64,000 nt of DNA from CADEEX01 sp964577955 (GCA_964577955.1 CAZOAZ010000034.1:1-64000); one strand, 5' to 3'. Shown: positions 34,139 through 42,961, counted from the first letter of the stretch. The notes: a model not told the origin generated them from the sequence alone. Made by a program: numbers and translations.

Positions 34139-35128
34139 CTAGCGCGTGCGTTCGCTGACCGCGATCCTCATCCGGTCTCCGCCCAGCACCGTCCCCGTTG
34201 CGGCCCGATCCGTAAAACGCAGTTCGTAGGACCGTCCAAATTCCAGCAGCGCGGCCGGCAGCGTCGTGCTGACGTTCGCGGCCGCCGGCGACATCGCCAC
34301 GGGAACCGTGTCGGTCCAGAGCACGGTGCCGTTTCGGGCGAGCTCAAACGTGACGGCATGCGGAGTCGGCGTTCCGGGAACTTCGACGCGTAGCGTGACG
34401 GACTGGGCGCCGCGCGGGAATTCCACCGGCACCTCGTCGAACGAGCGCGCCCGGATACCGCTGCCCGCCGCCGCGGGGCGTGGGAATACGATCGTCACGG
34501 CTTCGAGCGCGGGCAACAACGACGGCGTGGGTGCGGGCGCCGGCGGAGCGGCCGGCTCGGGGAGCGAAGGAAGCGGTGGTGCCGCCTGTGGCGCCGGCCG
34601 GCGGCGGTTGTCGCCGGCGCGCACGCTCGGCGCCGCTGGTATTGGAGTAGCCGCTGTGGCACTGGCCGGCGGGACGACTGCCGGCGGAGCGATCTCCGGC
34701 ACCACCGCAGGTGGTGGCGCGTCAGCGCCTCGGCCGACCTCGCGGTTCGTCGACAAAGGAGCCGGGGTGGGGAAATTTCGCGCGACGACGCCGGAGTTCT
34801 TGTCTGCCCGCGGTGACGAAAGCGCGAAGGCGATGGCGACGGCAACAATCGCGGTTCCGCCGGCGAGCGCAAGCGGCCATGGCCGGAAAACCGTGAGCCG
34901 CGACGCGGCAGGTGCGGCGGCCTGCGGCGGGAGTGGACCATCGAGTAAGCGTGTGAGCCGGTCGATGCGCGCCGCACAGGCGGGGCACCAGATCCGGTGC
35001 AGCTCGACCCGTTCTCGATCGACCGTGGCGTCGCGGAGAAAGGCCTCGATCTCGCTCGTGAGCAGATGCGGTCCGGCGAGCGCCTCGAGTTCCGCATCAC
35101 CCCGGATGAGCCGTTCGTGTTCGGTCAT
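34139..35128 (-). CDS. Anti-sigma-factor-like membrane protein
   Basis: A 329-residue protein with one membrane segment. The N-terminal cytoplasmic part has a His-x-x-x-Cys-x-x-Cys-type knuckle (ELHRIWCPACAARIDRL, near 43-59) as in zinc-binding anti-sigma domains. The membrane helix PLALAGGTAIVAVAIAFAL (about 86-106) is followed by a Pro/Ala-rich extracytoplasmic stretch of about 110 residues and a beta-rich C-terminal domain. It overlaps the sigma-like gene by four bases (ATGA), the usual arrangement of sigma/anti-sigma pairs. The signal sensed is unknown. Confidence 0.65.
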   Translation of the reverse strand: MTEHERLIRGDAELEALAGPHLLTSEIEAFLRDATVDRERVELHRIWCPACAARIDRLTRLLDGPLPPQAAAPAASRLTVFRPWPLALAGGTAIVAVAIAFALSSPRADKNSGVVARNFPTPAPLSTNREVGRGADAPPPAVVPEIAPPAVVPPASATAATPIPAAPSVRAGDNRRRPAPQAAPPLPSLPEPAAPPAPAPTPSLLPALEAVTIVFPRPAAAGSGIRARSFDEVPVEFPRGAQSVTLRVEVPGTPTPHAVTFELARNGTVLWTDTVPVAMSPAAANVSTTLPAALLEFGRSYELRFTDRAATGTVLGGDRMRIAVSERTR

Positions 35129-35955
35129 GGCTGCTCCGGCCGTGGCGCGAGGGACACTCCGGGTCGCGGGCCGCGTCCCCGCGTCTCGCGTTGCTGGCGC
35201 AGATAGTCGCGGAACGACTGCGCCAGGTCGCGATGACCGTCATGTTCGAGCGCGCCAGCGATCGCTGTCACGCCGCCGATCACCGCGCGCTCGATTCGTT
35301 TCCGCGCGCCATCGAGCGTCATCGCAGGAGCGTCCGGAGCGCCGGCCGACAGCTGGTCGAGGGCCAGGTCCTTTCGTGACTGCCCCTGCAGGATGACGCG
35401 AACGAACATCTGCAGGTTGTAGACCTCACGGGCAGCGTTGGCACGACTCCCAGCGGCAGCCGCCTTCGCCAGCGCCCGAACCGCCTCCTGCACGGCCGCG
35501 ACGTTTTCCCGCGCCACCGCGAGCTCGAACGGCGTGGACTCCGCCGGCGCGGCCAGTTCCATGTCGCCCTCGTCGAACGCGACTTCGCGCGGAGTGCCGT
35601 CCTCGGCGCGTCGATCGCGGCGCGCGGCGCGCAAGAACCGTCCGAGGTCCTGGGCGTGATGGTCGAGTTCGGCGGCAAGAAATGCCCGCCACTTGTCAGG
35701 CTCGCGGAGTCCGGCGAAGACGCGCTGCCGGGCCAGCTTTTCGGAGAACCGCGCGAAGACTTCGTCGGCAAATTCGCTGTCGCCGCGCCAGTAGTGGCGC
35801 GCGAGCTGCGCGCAGCGGCCTTTGAGCCACGCACCGTGCCGCGCCATGAATTCGTCGGCCAGGGCGGCGTATTTCGACGAGGCTGAGGCATTCCCGCCGG
35901 CCGGGTCACTGAGAGCTCCAACGAGTTCCTCGTCGGAGAGCTTGGCCATCGACAT
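35125..35955 (-). CDS. Atypical sigma-70-like (ECF-type) factor
   Basis: A 276-residue cytoplasmic protein. The N-terminal third (LADEFMARHGAWLKGRCAQLA through DLGRFLRAARR) has the helical pattern of sigma region 2. The segment DLALDQLSAGAPDAPAMTLDGARKRIERAV near 210-240 resembles the helix-turn-helix of region 4. The spacing between them is longer than usual and an Ala-rich helix fills the middle. Pairing with an overlapping anti-sigma-like gene supports the call more than the sequence does. An ATG at 35949 is an alternative start. Its promoter would lie in the 36025-36141 palindrome region. Confidence 0.5.
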   Translation of the reverse strand: MSMAKLSDEELVGALSDPAGGNASASSKYAALADEFMARHGAWLKGRCAQLARHYWRGDSEFADEVFARFSEKLARQRVFAGLREPDKWRAFLAAELDHHAQDLGRFLRAARRDRRAEDGTPREVAFDEGDMELAAPAESTPFELAVARENVAAVQEAVRALAKAAAAGSRANAAREVYNLQMFVRVILQGQSRKDLALDQLSAGAPDAPAMTLDGARKRIERAVIGGVTAIAGALEHDGHRDLAQSFRDYLRQQRETRGRGPRPGVSLAPRPEQP

Positions 35956-36024
35956 CCCCGGAAAAGACCACGATTGTATGCGTCTTCCAACGACCCCACT
36001 GAGAGAGAGAACGTCGCCGCTCTG

Positions 36025-36141
36025 GGTTTGCGACAGCCCACCGGGACGACGGACAGGCTAAAGCCTGTCCCTACCGGAGCGTCCGCCGGCCGCATCAGCG
36101 GTAGGGACAGGCTTCAGCCTGTCCGTTCAGTGTCGCAAACC
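36025..36141. repeat. Nested inverted repeat with two GGACAGGC palindromes
   Basis: Outer arms GGTTTGCGACA (36025-36035) and TGTCGCAAACC (36131-36141) pair perfectly. Inside are two palindromes in opposite order, GGACAGGCTAAAGCCTGTCC at 36051 and GGACAGGCTTCAGCCTGTCC at 36105, both flanked by GTAGGG/CCCTAC. The whole unit could fold into one cruciform. It occupies the space between two divergent genes. Confidence 0.85.
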
Positions 36142-36178
36142 TGAAGGCACGGCGTTCCCTGACGACAGGGAGGCACCT

Positions 36179-36742
36179 GTGACACAACGGATTTGCACGG
36201 GGCTCATCGTGGCGGCGGCTCTGACCGCGGGTTGTGCCAACCCGCTCGCGCCTGACGCCGTCGACGCCGGCATCAGCGGCGGACCGTCGGGTAGTTATTG
36301 CGCGGAACTGGTCGCGCGGGCGACAGACCTTTCCAGCCCAATCTGTCCGGCGGCCGCCTGCGAGCCGGGGTATCCCGCGAGCACGCCCGTCAGGCTGCAG
36401 TTCAACCGTGAATTCCGATCGACCGCGGGCTGGGTCGTTACGAGTCTTGTGCTTCGGATTGGGAACGAGGTGTATCGCAGCGTCTCCGACTCTTCCAACA
36501 ACCAGAGCTTCGAGCACTTTTCATTCGCGCTGTCTCCCCGCCCCCGCGCGGTGAGCCAATCGTTTACCCGCGCTCGCGTCTACATTCAGTGGAACCACCA
36601 TCCCGACGGCGGCGGGCAGCCCGCGACATCGATCGCCTGGGCAGAGGGCTCGATCGTGTCCGTGGCGCAGTCGTCCGCCGACGGCTCCGAGACGCTGACG
36701 CTGCGCGCCTATGTCGACTACGAGGTGGGCTGTAGCTCGTAG
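36179..36742 (+). CDS. Lipoprotein of unknown function
   Basis: A 187-residue protein with a lipobox LTAGC at residues 15-19, so probably anchored in the outer membrane. The mature part has four more Cys (SYCAELV, SPICPAAACEPG, VGCSS), likely in disulfides, and beta-strand-like blocks including RVYIQWNHHPDGGG. No family recognised. The GTG start is supported by GGGAGG six bases upstream. It is followed 40 bases later by another exported protein on the same strand. Confidence 0.7.
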   Translation: MTQRICTGLIVAAALTAGCANPLAPDAVDAGISGGPSGSYCAELVARATDLSSPICPAAACEPGYPASTPVRLQFNREFRSTAGWVVTSLVLRIGNEVYRSVSDSSNNQSFEHFSFALSPRPRAVSQSFTRARVYIQWNHHPDGGGQPATSIAWAEGSIVSVAQSSADGSETLTLRAYVDYEVGCSS

Positions 36743-36781
36743 ACGCACCGGCGCATAGGCTATGCTGCCTGCCATTCGCCG

Positions 36782-37816
36782 ATGACCGCGCTGTCCACAC
36801 GTGTCGCCCGCCTCCTGGCGGTCGCAGTATTCGTTGCGCTGGCCGTTGTCGTGACGCTGGCTCAGGCTCCAGCCAGTCGATGGGGTCTCACAATCCTCGT
36901 CGTGGCCGGCGAGGATTCCGTCAACGTCATTCAGCAGCGGACCGCCGTCGCCCCGATCGTCGAGGTTCGCGATCGCAACAATCAGCCGGTGGCCGGCGCG
37001 CTCGTCATGTTCACGATCGGCGATCGGTCGAAGCTGGCCGGCGGGCAGAAAACGATCACCGTGACGAGTGACGCCGGCGGACGCGCCACGGCAGGCGAGA
37101 TCGTACCGGTCCAGAGCGGCCGTGCGAACATCAATGTCCGCGCCAGCTATCAGGGGCAGACCGCGACCGCGTCGATTCGACAGGTCAATGTGTTGACGCC
37201 GGCGCAGGCCGCGACGGTGGTCGCATCAGGCGGTGCCGCGGCGGCGGGCGGCGGTGGATTGTCGCCGGTGGCGATCGGCGTGATTGCGGGCGGCGGCGGC
37301 GCGGCGGCGCTTCTCGCCATTGCCGCGACATCGGGCGATGACGACGTGCTGACGCCGTCGAATCAGTTCACCGTGCCGCAGACGTTGACGGCGCCGTTTT
37401 CAACCACCGAGACATTCGTCGTGACTCCGCCCGGCTGCACGGTGAGCGTCACAAACAGCGGCACGATCTCGGTCACGATTCAGACCCGGACGGCGTCCCT
37501 CGCCAGCGGCGTGGGTTCGTTCGTCCGCACGCTGAGCAATCCCTCGCCGCCGTCATGCGGTGGCTTCGCGCCCACCACCGGCAGCGCCGCGCAGAACACG
37601 CTCGGCTCGTTCAGCGGTGCCCCCGACACCATTCAGATGAGCATCACCAGCGGCGGAAACAATGGCGTTTCGATCGGCAGCAACACCTACACGTTCTCGG
37701 GCCGTCTGACCGGCTCGGAAATCACCGGCACGCTGACCACGGCGAGCACGACCACCATCCTCTCGAATGGTCTGCTGATCGCTGGCAGCGCCAGCGTCAC
37801 CGTCACACTGCGCTAG
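36782..37816 (+). CDS. Exported protein with Ig-like (Big-1-type) domain
   Basis: A 344-residue protein. After the signal peptide, residues 30-140 resemble a bacterial Ig-like group 1 domain (VEVRDRNNQPVAGALVMFTI, TSDAGGRATAG, INVRASYQGQTATASI). A hydrophobic Gly/Ala segment near 160-180 (VAIGVIAGGGGAAALLAIAA) looks like a membrane anchor. The C-terminal 150 residues are Thr/Ser-rich beta structure ending VTVTLR. Such a layout suggests a surface-exposed or periplasmic anchored protein. No enzymatic motif is seen. Confidence 0.7.
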   Translation: MTALSTRVARLLAVAVFVALAVVVTLAQAPASRWGLTILVVAGEDSVNVIQQRTAVAPIVEVRDRNNQPVAGALVMFTIGDRSKLAGGQKTITVTSDAGGRATAGEIVPVQSGRANINVRASYQGQTATASIRQVNVLTPAQAATVVASGGAAAAGGGGLSPVAIGVIAGGGGAAALLAIAATSGDDDVLTPSNQFTVPQTLTAPFSTTETFVVTPPGCTVSVTNSGTISVTIQTRTASLASGVGSFVRTLSNPSPPSCGGFAPTTGSAAQNTLGSFSGAPDTIQMSITSGGNNGVSIGSNTYTFSGRLTGSEITGTLTTASTTTILSNGLLIAGSASVTVTLR

Positions 37817-37937
37817 CCATCCGAAGAAAGTCACCCCACGCGAAGCCTTCTTCCTTGGGCGGTTGACTTCTCGGGTGACACTTTCTGTCTCTTTATTCGC
37901 CAGCTCGACCAATGAAAGAATGGCGCCTTCAATCTTG

Positions 37938-37943
37938 AAGGAG
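37938..37943 (+). promoter_or_regulatory. Ribosome binding site fixing the GTG start at 37950
   Basis: AAGGAG six bases before GTG. It decides against in-frame starts further left, which would put a polar stretch before the signal peptide. Confidence 0.75.
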
Positions 37944-37949
37944 TTCCGC

Positions 37950-38615
37950 GTGCCCAGAATCAAGGCCCTCATCATCGCGACGGTCGTCACGCTCGCAGCA
38001 GCACCGGCATTCGCCAACTCGATCACCATTTCGGGAACCGGTCACGTCACGCTCATCAACAACGCCGCGTTTACAGACATCGCGCTCAATGCGCCGATTT
38101 CGTTCAGCGTGACCGTTGATGACTCAGTCAGCGGTGTCGCCAGTCCGGAGGGCACGAAGTACAGCGGCGCGCTGTCGGCGATCAGCTTTGCGTTCGGTAC
38201 GATCACCGGCGGCGCTGCTCCCGGTGCGGCCAACTACGTCAACATCCAGGATGGCCCGCCCAAGCCGAACGACCTGATCAACTTCAATACGCTTCACGCC
38301 GTCGCCGCCGGCTATCCGGATGACGCGACGACGCAGTTCAACATGTTCTTCTTCGAACCGATCGCGTCAGGATTTCTGACTTCCGACAGCCTGGCTGCGG
38401 CGTTGGCCACGAACCTCATGTCGTACACCAACCGCGAGATCTCGATCGATCGATTGTTCTTCAACGATGGCGCGCTGGTCAGCGCAGTTCAGCGCGTGGA
38501 TATTCTGGGCCGGATCGACAGCCTGACCGTGACGGAAAACGCGGTGCCGGAGCCGGGCACGCTGCTGCTCATGGCCGCTGGGTTGGGCGCGCTGCGGAAG
38601 CGTTCGCGCAAGTAG
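37950..38615 (+). CDS. PEP-CTERM-sorted exported protein
   Basis: A 221-residue protein with an N-terminal signal peptide (ALIIATVVTLAAAPAFA) and a C-terminal sorting signal VPEPGTLLLMAAGLGALRKR: the PEP motif, a hydrophobic helix and a basic end. Exosortase/EpsH cuts such tails in Gram-negative bacteria that make extracellular polysaccharide. No exosortase gene is in the window. The middle is beta-rich with little similarity to known families (TISGTGHVTLIN, FSVTVDDSVSGV). It is probably an extracellular-matrix protein. Confidence 0.85.
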   Translation: MPRIKALIIATVVTLAAAPAFANSITISGTGHVTLINNAAFTDIALNAPISFSVTVDDSVSGVASPEGTKYSGALSAISFAFGTITGGAAPGAANYVNIQDGPPKPNDLINFNTLHAVAAGYPDDATTQFNMFFFEPIASGFLTSDSLAAALATNLMSYTNREISIDRLFFNDGALVSAVQRVDILGRIDSLTVTENAVPEPGTLLLMAAGLGALRKRSRK

Positions 38616-38623
38616 AAGTCGTG

Positions 38624-38645
38624 GGGTCCGGCTTCAGCCGGACCC
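38624..38645. terminator. Palindrome between converging genes, likely bidirectional terminator
   Basis: GGGTCCGGC-TTCA-GCCGGACCC forms a perfect 9-base stem with a tetraloop. It is a copy of the dispersed GGCTTCAGCC family, placed between the stops of the PEP-CTERM gene (38615) and the serine hydrolase gene (38655). It could terminate both transcripts, although no T-run follows. Confidence 0.55.
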
Positions 38646-38654
38646 TACAAGAGC

Positions 38655-40154
38655 CTATCGAGTCGCCGGGACCGCTTCGACCAGCAGGCCGACTGCGCGG
38701 CGCGTGGCGCGGCCGGCGGCCTGCACGCCTTTGTAGTGTCCGAGCCGCACGACGGCGAGCTGGTGTGACGGGATGATCAGCACCTGCTGGCCGCCGACGC
38801 CGGACATGAAGTACATGTCCTTCGGCGCGGGCCAGCCGCCGTCGCCGTTCACCCAGAACAGTCCGCCGTAGGTCGGGCGGTTGTCCGCGACCCACGCCGG
38901 CGCCAATGCGCCGACGAACTTGGCGTAGCCTTCCGGCAGAATCCGTTCGCCATTCCAGACGCCGTCCTGCAGATAGAGATTCGCGATCCGCGCCCAGTCG
39001 CGGCCTGACGCCGCTTCGTAACCGTGCGTGAGGAAGTTGCCGTACGGATCGGTGTCCATCACCATCGTCCGGACGCCAATCTTGTCGAAGAGCGCGCGCT
39101 GCGGGAACGCGTGGTAGTTCTCGCCGCGCTTCTCGACCGCGAGGCGGACCATGTAGTTGGTCAGCACCGGATCGGTGTTGCGATAGCGGCCGACCGTGGC
39201 CGGCGGCCACTGCTGCGGACGGGTCGCCGCGTACTTGAACGTGTCCATCGCGCCCGTGTAGTAGTAGAGATGATCCGGATAGGGTCCGCTCTCGTCGTAG
39301 TCCGGATCCTGCGGCGCGATGATCCGCAGGCCGCTCGACATGTTGAGGATGTCGCGCACGCGGATTTTCTGGCGCGGGTCGCCGGCGGTCTGCCATTCCG
39401 GAATCGGCGCCGGCTGATCGAGCGTGTAGGCGCCTTGCTTGATGAGGACGCCGAGGAGCGTGCCGCTCAGGCTCTTGCCCATCGACCAGCTTTCGAGCGG
39501 CGTCGTCGGCGTGATGTTCGGGCCGTAGCGCTCGGCAATGATTCGCCCTTTGTAGGTGACGACGAAGGCCGCCGTCATCGCGTCGGGATCGAACGCGGCG
39601 TCGATCGCCTGCTGCACCTTCGCCGCATCGACGCCGGCCGGCGCGGGACCGGTTGGCGCCGCGTCGCCCATCGGCCAGGGCGTCGACTTCGGATCGGGCA
39701 GCCGCGGTGTGACCGTTGACGGCGTGAACATCACGTCGGTCTTGCCGATCGGCAACGTGATGCAGCCCTGGCTGCCGACGTGTTTCGCGAGCCGCACGGT
39801 GCCGTTCGGCATCGTCACTTCGACGGTGTGCTGCTGGCGGTCGATCTTCGGCGTCCCGAGCTTCGCGCGCTCGGCGTACGGCGCGGTGAAGTAGCCGACG
39901 TTTTCGGCCGCAAAGGCGGGGTCGAGGCCGGTGACAAAAACCGCCGTGCACATGATCTTCGCGTAGCCCGACGCGTAGTGCTCGATCTTCTCGCCCGGCG
40001 GCGGCACGTACCTGGTCGGCAATTCCAGCGACTTCCCGCGCGCGATGAGCGCCGCGCGCGCCGCGGCCTGCGCCGCGTTCTGGTTCTGTGCCGCGAGCAC
40101 GCCGCCGCAGACAACGAGGACCGCACCAACGCCAGCGAGGAAGGGCTTCTGCAT
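38655..40154 (-). CDS. Secreted serine hydrolase, class C beta-lactamase-like
   Basis: A 499-residue exported protein; the ATG at 40154 opens a signal peptide (KPFLAGVGAVLVVCGGVLA). The Ser-x-x-Lys motif is SMGK in ESWSMGKSLSGTLLG, near residue 240, and RYRNTDPVL supplies Tyr-x-Asn. About 180 residues precede the catalytic domain, with a Cys pair (IMCTAVF, SQGCITLP). It is longer than the hydrolase at 23049-24251 and only distantly related. Activity could be esterase or peptidase. Transcribed leftwards alone, with a large inverted repeat upstream. Confidence 0.87.
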   Translation of the reverse strand: MQKPFLAGVGAVLVVCGGVLAAQNQNAAQAAARAALIARGKSLELPTRYVPPPGEKIEHYASGYAKIMCTAVFVTGLDPAFAAENVGYFTAPYAERAKLGTPKIDRQQHTVEVTMPNGTVRLAKHVGSQGCITLPIGKTDVMFTPSTVTPRLPDPKSTPWPMGDAAPTGPAPAGVDAAKVQQAIDAAFDPDAMTAAFVVTYKGRIIAERYGPNITPTTPLESWSMGKSLSGTLLGVLIKQGAYTLDQPAPIPEWQTAGDPRQKIRVRDILNMSSGLRIIAPQDPDYDESGPYPDHLYYYTGAMDTFKYAATRPQQWPPATVGRYRNTDPVLTNYMVRLAVEKRGENYHAFPQRALFDKIGVRTMVMDTDPYGNFLTHGYEAASGRDWARIANLYLQDGVWNGERILPEGYAKFVGALAPAWVADNRPTYGGLFWVNGDGGWPAPKDMYFMSGVGGQQVLIIPSHQLAVVRLGHYKGVQAAGRATRRAVGLLVEAVPATR

Positions 40155-40181
40155 GCGGCGAATTATAGGGAGCCGCAGAGC

Positions 40182-40331
40182 AAATGCGCCACGAAAACAC
40201 GAAATGGACAGGGTTGCTTGTCCTAAATGCGCCACAGAGACACTGAGACACAGAGGCAACGCCCGACGCGGACGGGCCTGCTGCGCAGGCCGTCCGCGTC
40301 GACATTTCGTGCTTTCGTGTTTTGGTGGCGA
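40182..40331. repeat. Large inverted repeat, TGCGCCACGAAAACAC family
   Basis: The left part has two arms in tandem (TGCGCCACGAAAACACGAAA and TGCGCCACAGAGACACTGAG), and the right arm is GACATTTCGTGCTTTCGTG. Between them GACGCGGACGG/CCGTCCGCGTC makes a strong internal hairpin at 40265-40300. Related elements are at 20609-20640 and 62705-62838. Apart from this, 40155-40387 shows no gene. Confidence 0.8.
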
Positions 40332-40387
40332 ATTTGACGCTGCGAACTCCGCGAGCTCGGTGGGAAACGCTGTGATCTCGCGACGGG

Positions 40388-41134
40388 TCAGGCGATGCCG
40401 ACGGACTGGCGATTCACACGCCGGCAGACGAGCATGAGTTCGTCGACACCGGTCGTGTCGATGACGCCGGAGGCGAACGTCATCGGTTTCTGGAATCTCA
40501 ACGCGACTGGCATGCCGACCCAGTTGTACCAGAACATCGCCCAGTCGGGATGCTTCTTGAGCCACCACTGACCCTGGCGGACCCACCAGTTGTTGGGCGA
40601 CTGCATGCCGTACGCCGTGCTCTTCTCGACCTTGAAACCGTTCTCCGCCAGGACCGCGCACAACTCGGCGGGTTCGTAGCGGCGGGCGTGGCCGACCCAG
40701 TCGTCAAAGTCGGACCAGAGCGCCGCGAAAATCGGCACGGAGCACAAGAAGACGCCGCCGTCCTTGAGGACGCGGCTCACCTCGCTGAAGAGGCGACGGT
40801 CGTCCGAGACGTGCTCGATGACATCGCACGCGCAGACGAGATCGAACTGTTGATCCTGGAAGGGCAGTTCGCTGCGGCCGGATTTGGACTGCGTAGCGAA
40901 GCCGCCGCTGGCATTCAGGCGTTCGACGGCCGGAGCGCTGAGATCGAGGAAGTGCGTGCCGGCGACGGGGAGGCGTGGGCGAAGGCCAGGACCAATCTCG
41001 AGGCGTGCCGCTGAAGATGGCAGGAGACCGGAGACCAGCGGCCACGTGTTGAAACGCTCTGGACGCTGCAGGTGTGCACGCGTCCAGAGCGCATCGTAGA
41101 AAGCACGGTTCGTCGAAGTGATGTCAGCCGACAT
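40388..41134 (-). CDS. Class I SAM-dependent methyltransferase
   Basis: A 248-residue soluble enzyme. Motif I is ARLEIGPGLRPRLP, the acidic end of strand 2 is HFLDLS, and the motif IV region is FDLVCACDVIEHVSDDRRLFSEVSRVLKDGGVFL, the Methyltransf_11 pattern. The Trp-rich segment NNWWVRQGQWWLKKHPDWAMFWYNW may bind a hydrophobic or membrane-linked acceptor. The ATG at 41134 is preferred over in-frame upstream starts because it opens directly into the helical cap. Substrate is unknown. It lies 35 bases downstream of the aldose dehydrogenase gene on the same strand. Confidence 0.82.
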   Translation of the reverse strand: MSADITSTNRAFYDALWTRAHLQRPERFNTWPLVSGLLPSSAARLEIGPGLRPRLPVAGTHFLDLSAPAVERLNASGGFATQSKSGRSELPFQDQQFDLVCACDVIEHVSDDRRLFSEVSRVLKDGGVFLCSVPIFAALWSDFDDWVGHARRYEPAELCAVLAENGFKVEKSTAYGMQSPNNWWVRQGQWWLKKHPDWAMFWYNWVGMPVALRFQKPMTFASGVIDTTGVDELMLVCRRVNRQSVGIA

Positions 41135-41169
41135 GTGGCAACGCTTCCGTGGCCACATTCTAAGCGCGA

Positions 41170-42393
41170 TTACTTCGGCGTGAGCTTGTAGAGACCGCCG
41201 GTCTGCGAATCCTCGAGGATCCACAGCGCGCCGTCAGGCCCCTGTTCGATGTCGCGGACTCGCTTGCCCACCGCCCACCGCTCGGCCGGCGTCGCGCCGC
41301 CCTTGCCGTCGAAGGTCACGCGGCTGATGGACTGCGTCGCAATCCCGCTGATCAAGGCCGACCCCTTCCACTGCGGGAACATGTTGCCGCTGTAAAAGAG
41401 CAGGTTGCCCGGGGCGATGACCGGGGTCCAGTAGATCACCGGCTTCTGCAGATCCGAACGCGTATCCGGGCTCGGAATCGGCGTGCGGTCGTAGTTGGTC
41501 GCGTACGAGACGAGCGGCCAGCCGTAGTTCTTGCCGGGTTCGATCAGGTTCAGCTCGTCGCCGCCGGCCGGGCCGTGTTCGAGTTCCCACAGTCTGCCGT
41601 CGGGGGAGAACGCCAGACCATACGGCGTCCGGTGCCCGATCGTCCAGGTTTCGGCCGGCGCGACGTTCGGACCTTCCACGGTGTAGGTGCTGATGACCGG
41701 CGCGGTCTTGGCGATTTCCGTGTTGCGCGGCGGGTTGATGAGCGGCCGCTCGGGGCCGCCGGTCTTGCCCGCGAACGGATTGCCTGGCGCGGGCTTCCCG
41801 TCCATCGTCAGCCGCAGGATCTTGCCGACTTCGGTGTTGGGATCCTGCGCCGGCGTCATGCGCTGACGATCGCCGACGGACAGGAAGATGTAGCCGTCAG
41901 GCGTGAACACGACCTGCGCGCCGAACTGGCCGCCACGCCCCTTGGGCATGTCGCGCCAGAGGACCGTCAGGTTCTCGAGGCTCGCCTTGCCGTCGCCAAT
42001 GACCAGGCGCGCACGGGCCAGCGCCAGGCCAGACGTGCCCTGGGCTTCGCCCGGTTCGGCGTAGGTCAGATAGATGCTGTGATCGGTGGCGTACTTCGGC
42101 GATGTGAACACGCCAAGCATGCCGCCCTGACCCTGATAGAGAACCGGCGGGACGTTGTCGATCGGCGTCTTCTCTCCCTGAGGGGTGACCAGCCAGACCG
42201 GTCCGACCTTCTCGGTGACGACCATCTTGCCGTCCGGCAGGAAGGCGATCTTCCAGGGCAGCCTGAAATCCGCCACCTTGGTCATCGTGAACGGCACTTC
42301 GGCTTCCGGCTTGATCGTGCCTGCGTTGATTTGGGCCCCCGCGCTGACCGGCATGAGCCCCAGCAGGAACGCCGCTTTCAAAAACGTCTTCAT
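41170..42393 (-). CDS. PQQ-dependent soluble aldose/sorbosone-type dehydrogenase
   Basis: A 407-residue periplasmic protein with signal peptide ending VSAGAQ. Blocks LPWKIAFLPDGKMVVTEK, YQGQGGMLGVFTSP, FSPDGRLWELEHGPAGGDELN and PGKNYGWPLVSY are diagnostic of the glucose/sorbosone dehydrogenase six-bladed propeller. GQGGMLGV is where the catalytic-His-bearing GGLLG-type turn lies in the family; here no His immediately follows, so activity needs testing. AAGGAG four bases before the ATG supports the start. Other quinoproteins in the window are at 2-1678 and the qhp locus; no PQQ synthesis genes are present here. Confidence 0.88.
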   Translation of the reverse strand: MKTFLKAAFLLGLMPVSAGAQINAGTIKPEAEVPFTMTKVADFRLPWKIAFLPDGKMVVTEKVGPVWLVTPQGEKTPIDNVPPVLYQGQGGMLGVFTSPKYATDHSIYLTYAEPGEAQGTSGLALARARLVIGDGKASLENLTVLWRDMPKGRGGQFGAQVVFTPDGYIFLSVGDRQRMTPAQDPNTEVGKILRLTMDGKPAPGNPFAGKTGGPERPLINPPRNTEIAKTAPVISTYTVEGPNVAPAETWTIGHRTPYGLAFSPDGRLWELEHGPAGGDELNLIEPGKNYGWPLVSYATNYDRTPIPSPDTRSDLQKPVIYWTPVIAPGNLLFYSGNMFPQWKGSALISGIATQSISRVTFDGKGGATPAERWAVGKRVRDIEQGPDGALWILEDSQTGGLYKLTPK

Positions 42394-42489
42394 GTCTCTC
42401 CTTCCGTCGATACTCCAGAGTCGAGCAAATAGGCTAATAGTCAGTTTACGACGGGATCACGGGTTGAGCTTACGCTCCCGCTTCGCGGA

Positions 42490-42520
42490 GGGTTCCGGGT
42501 TCCGGGTGCCGGGTGCCGGG
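42490..42520. repeat. GGGTTCC/GGGTGCC heptamer array
   Basis: Five GGG tracts spaced at exact 7-base intervals, with 4-base loops. It could form a two- or three-layer G-quadruplex on the plus strand. It lies 13 bases after the 3' end of the 133-residue protein gene (minus strand), in the spacer upstream of the aldose dehydrogenase. Confidence 0.8.
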
Positions 42521-42532
42521 TGCGCCGTTTCG

Positions 42533-42934
42533 TTACATCACCGAGGAGTCGCTGCGGTCGCTCGCGCGGACGAGGGAGGCGGTCCGGACGCGGGTCGTGA
42601 CGACGGTGCCAAGCGTGGCATGGGTCAGCTCGAGGCAGAAGCCGGCGTGGACGACGTGGCGGCGGAGGAGTCCACCGCCGAGCGAGCTACCGCTCACGCG
42701 CGCGTCGCCGAAGGCCGGAAAGGCGCTCCCGCCGCGAATCTTCACGGCGCCAGTGCGGGGCGAGACGATCACAATCGTGTAGACGCTGTTCTTGGTCGTG
42801 ACCGTCAGTTCGTCGAACTCGGCGAGCGCCGTGATGTCGATGCCGCCGCTCCAGTCCGCCGACGACCAGGCGTCGATGGTCGCCCCGCGCGGGACGTAGG
42901 CGCCGATCACCACGCTGCCGCTCGAATCGCTCAC
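42533..42934 (-). CDS. Conserved protein of unknown function, about 130 residues
   Basis: A 133-residue soluble protein with a short beta-rich pattern: EFDELTVTTKNSVYTIVIVSPRTGAVKIRGG, then SGSSLGGGLLRRHVVHAGFCLEL. I recognise these blocks as recurring in uncharacterised bacterial proteins, but no role is known to me. It starts at a GTG with AAGG close upstream, and stands alone between two repeats. Confidence 0.65.
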   Translation of the reverse strand: MSDSSGSVVIGAYVPRGATIDAWSSADWSGGIDITALAEFDELTVTTKNSVYTIVIVSPRTGAVKIRGGSAFPAFGDARVSGSSLGGGLLRRHVVHAGFCLELTHATLGTVVTTRVRTASLVRASDRSDSSVM

Positions 42935-42961
42935 GCCCTTATCCTACGCCTCTTTTCGCGG

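Noticed and set aside
40265..40300. Rho-independent terminator of the upstream serine hydrolase
   Set aside because: The strong hairpin lies upstream of that gene's start, not after its stop, and is the internal part of a dispersed repeat.
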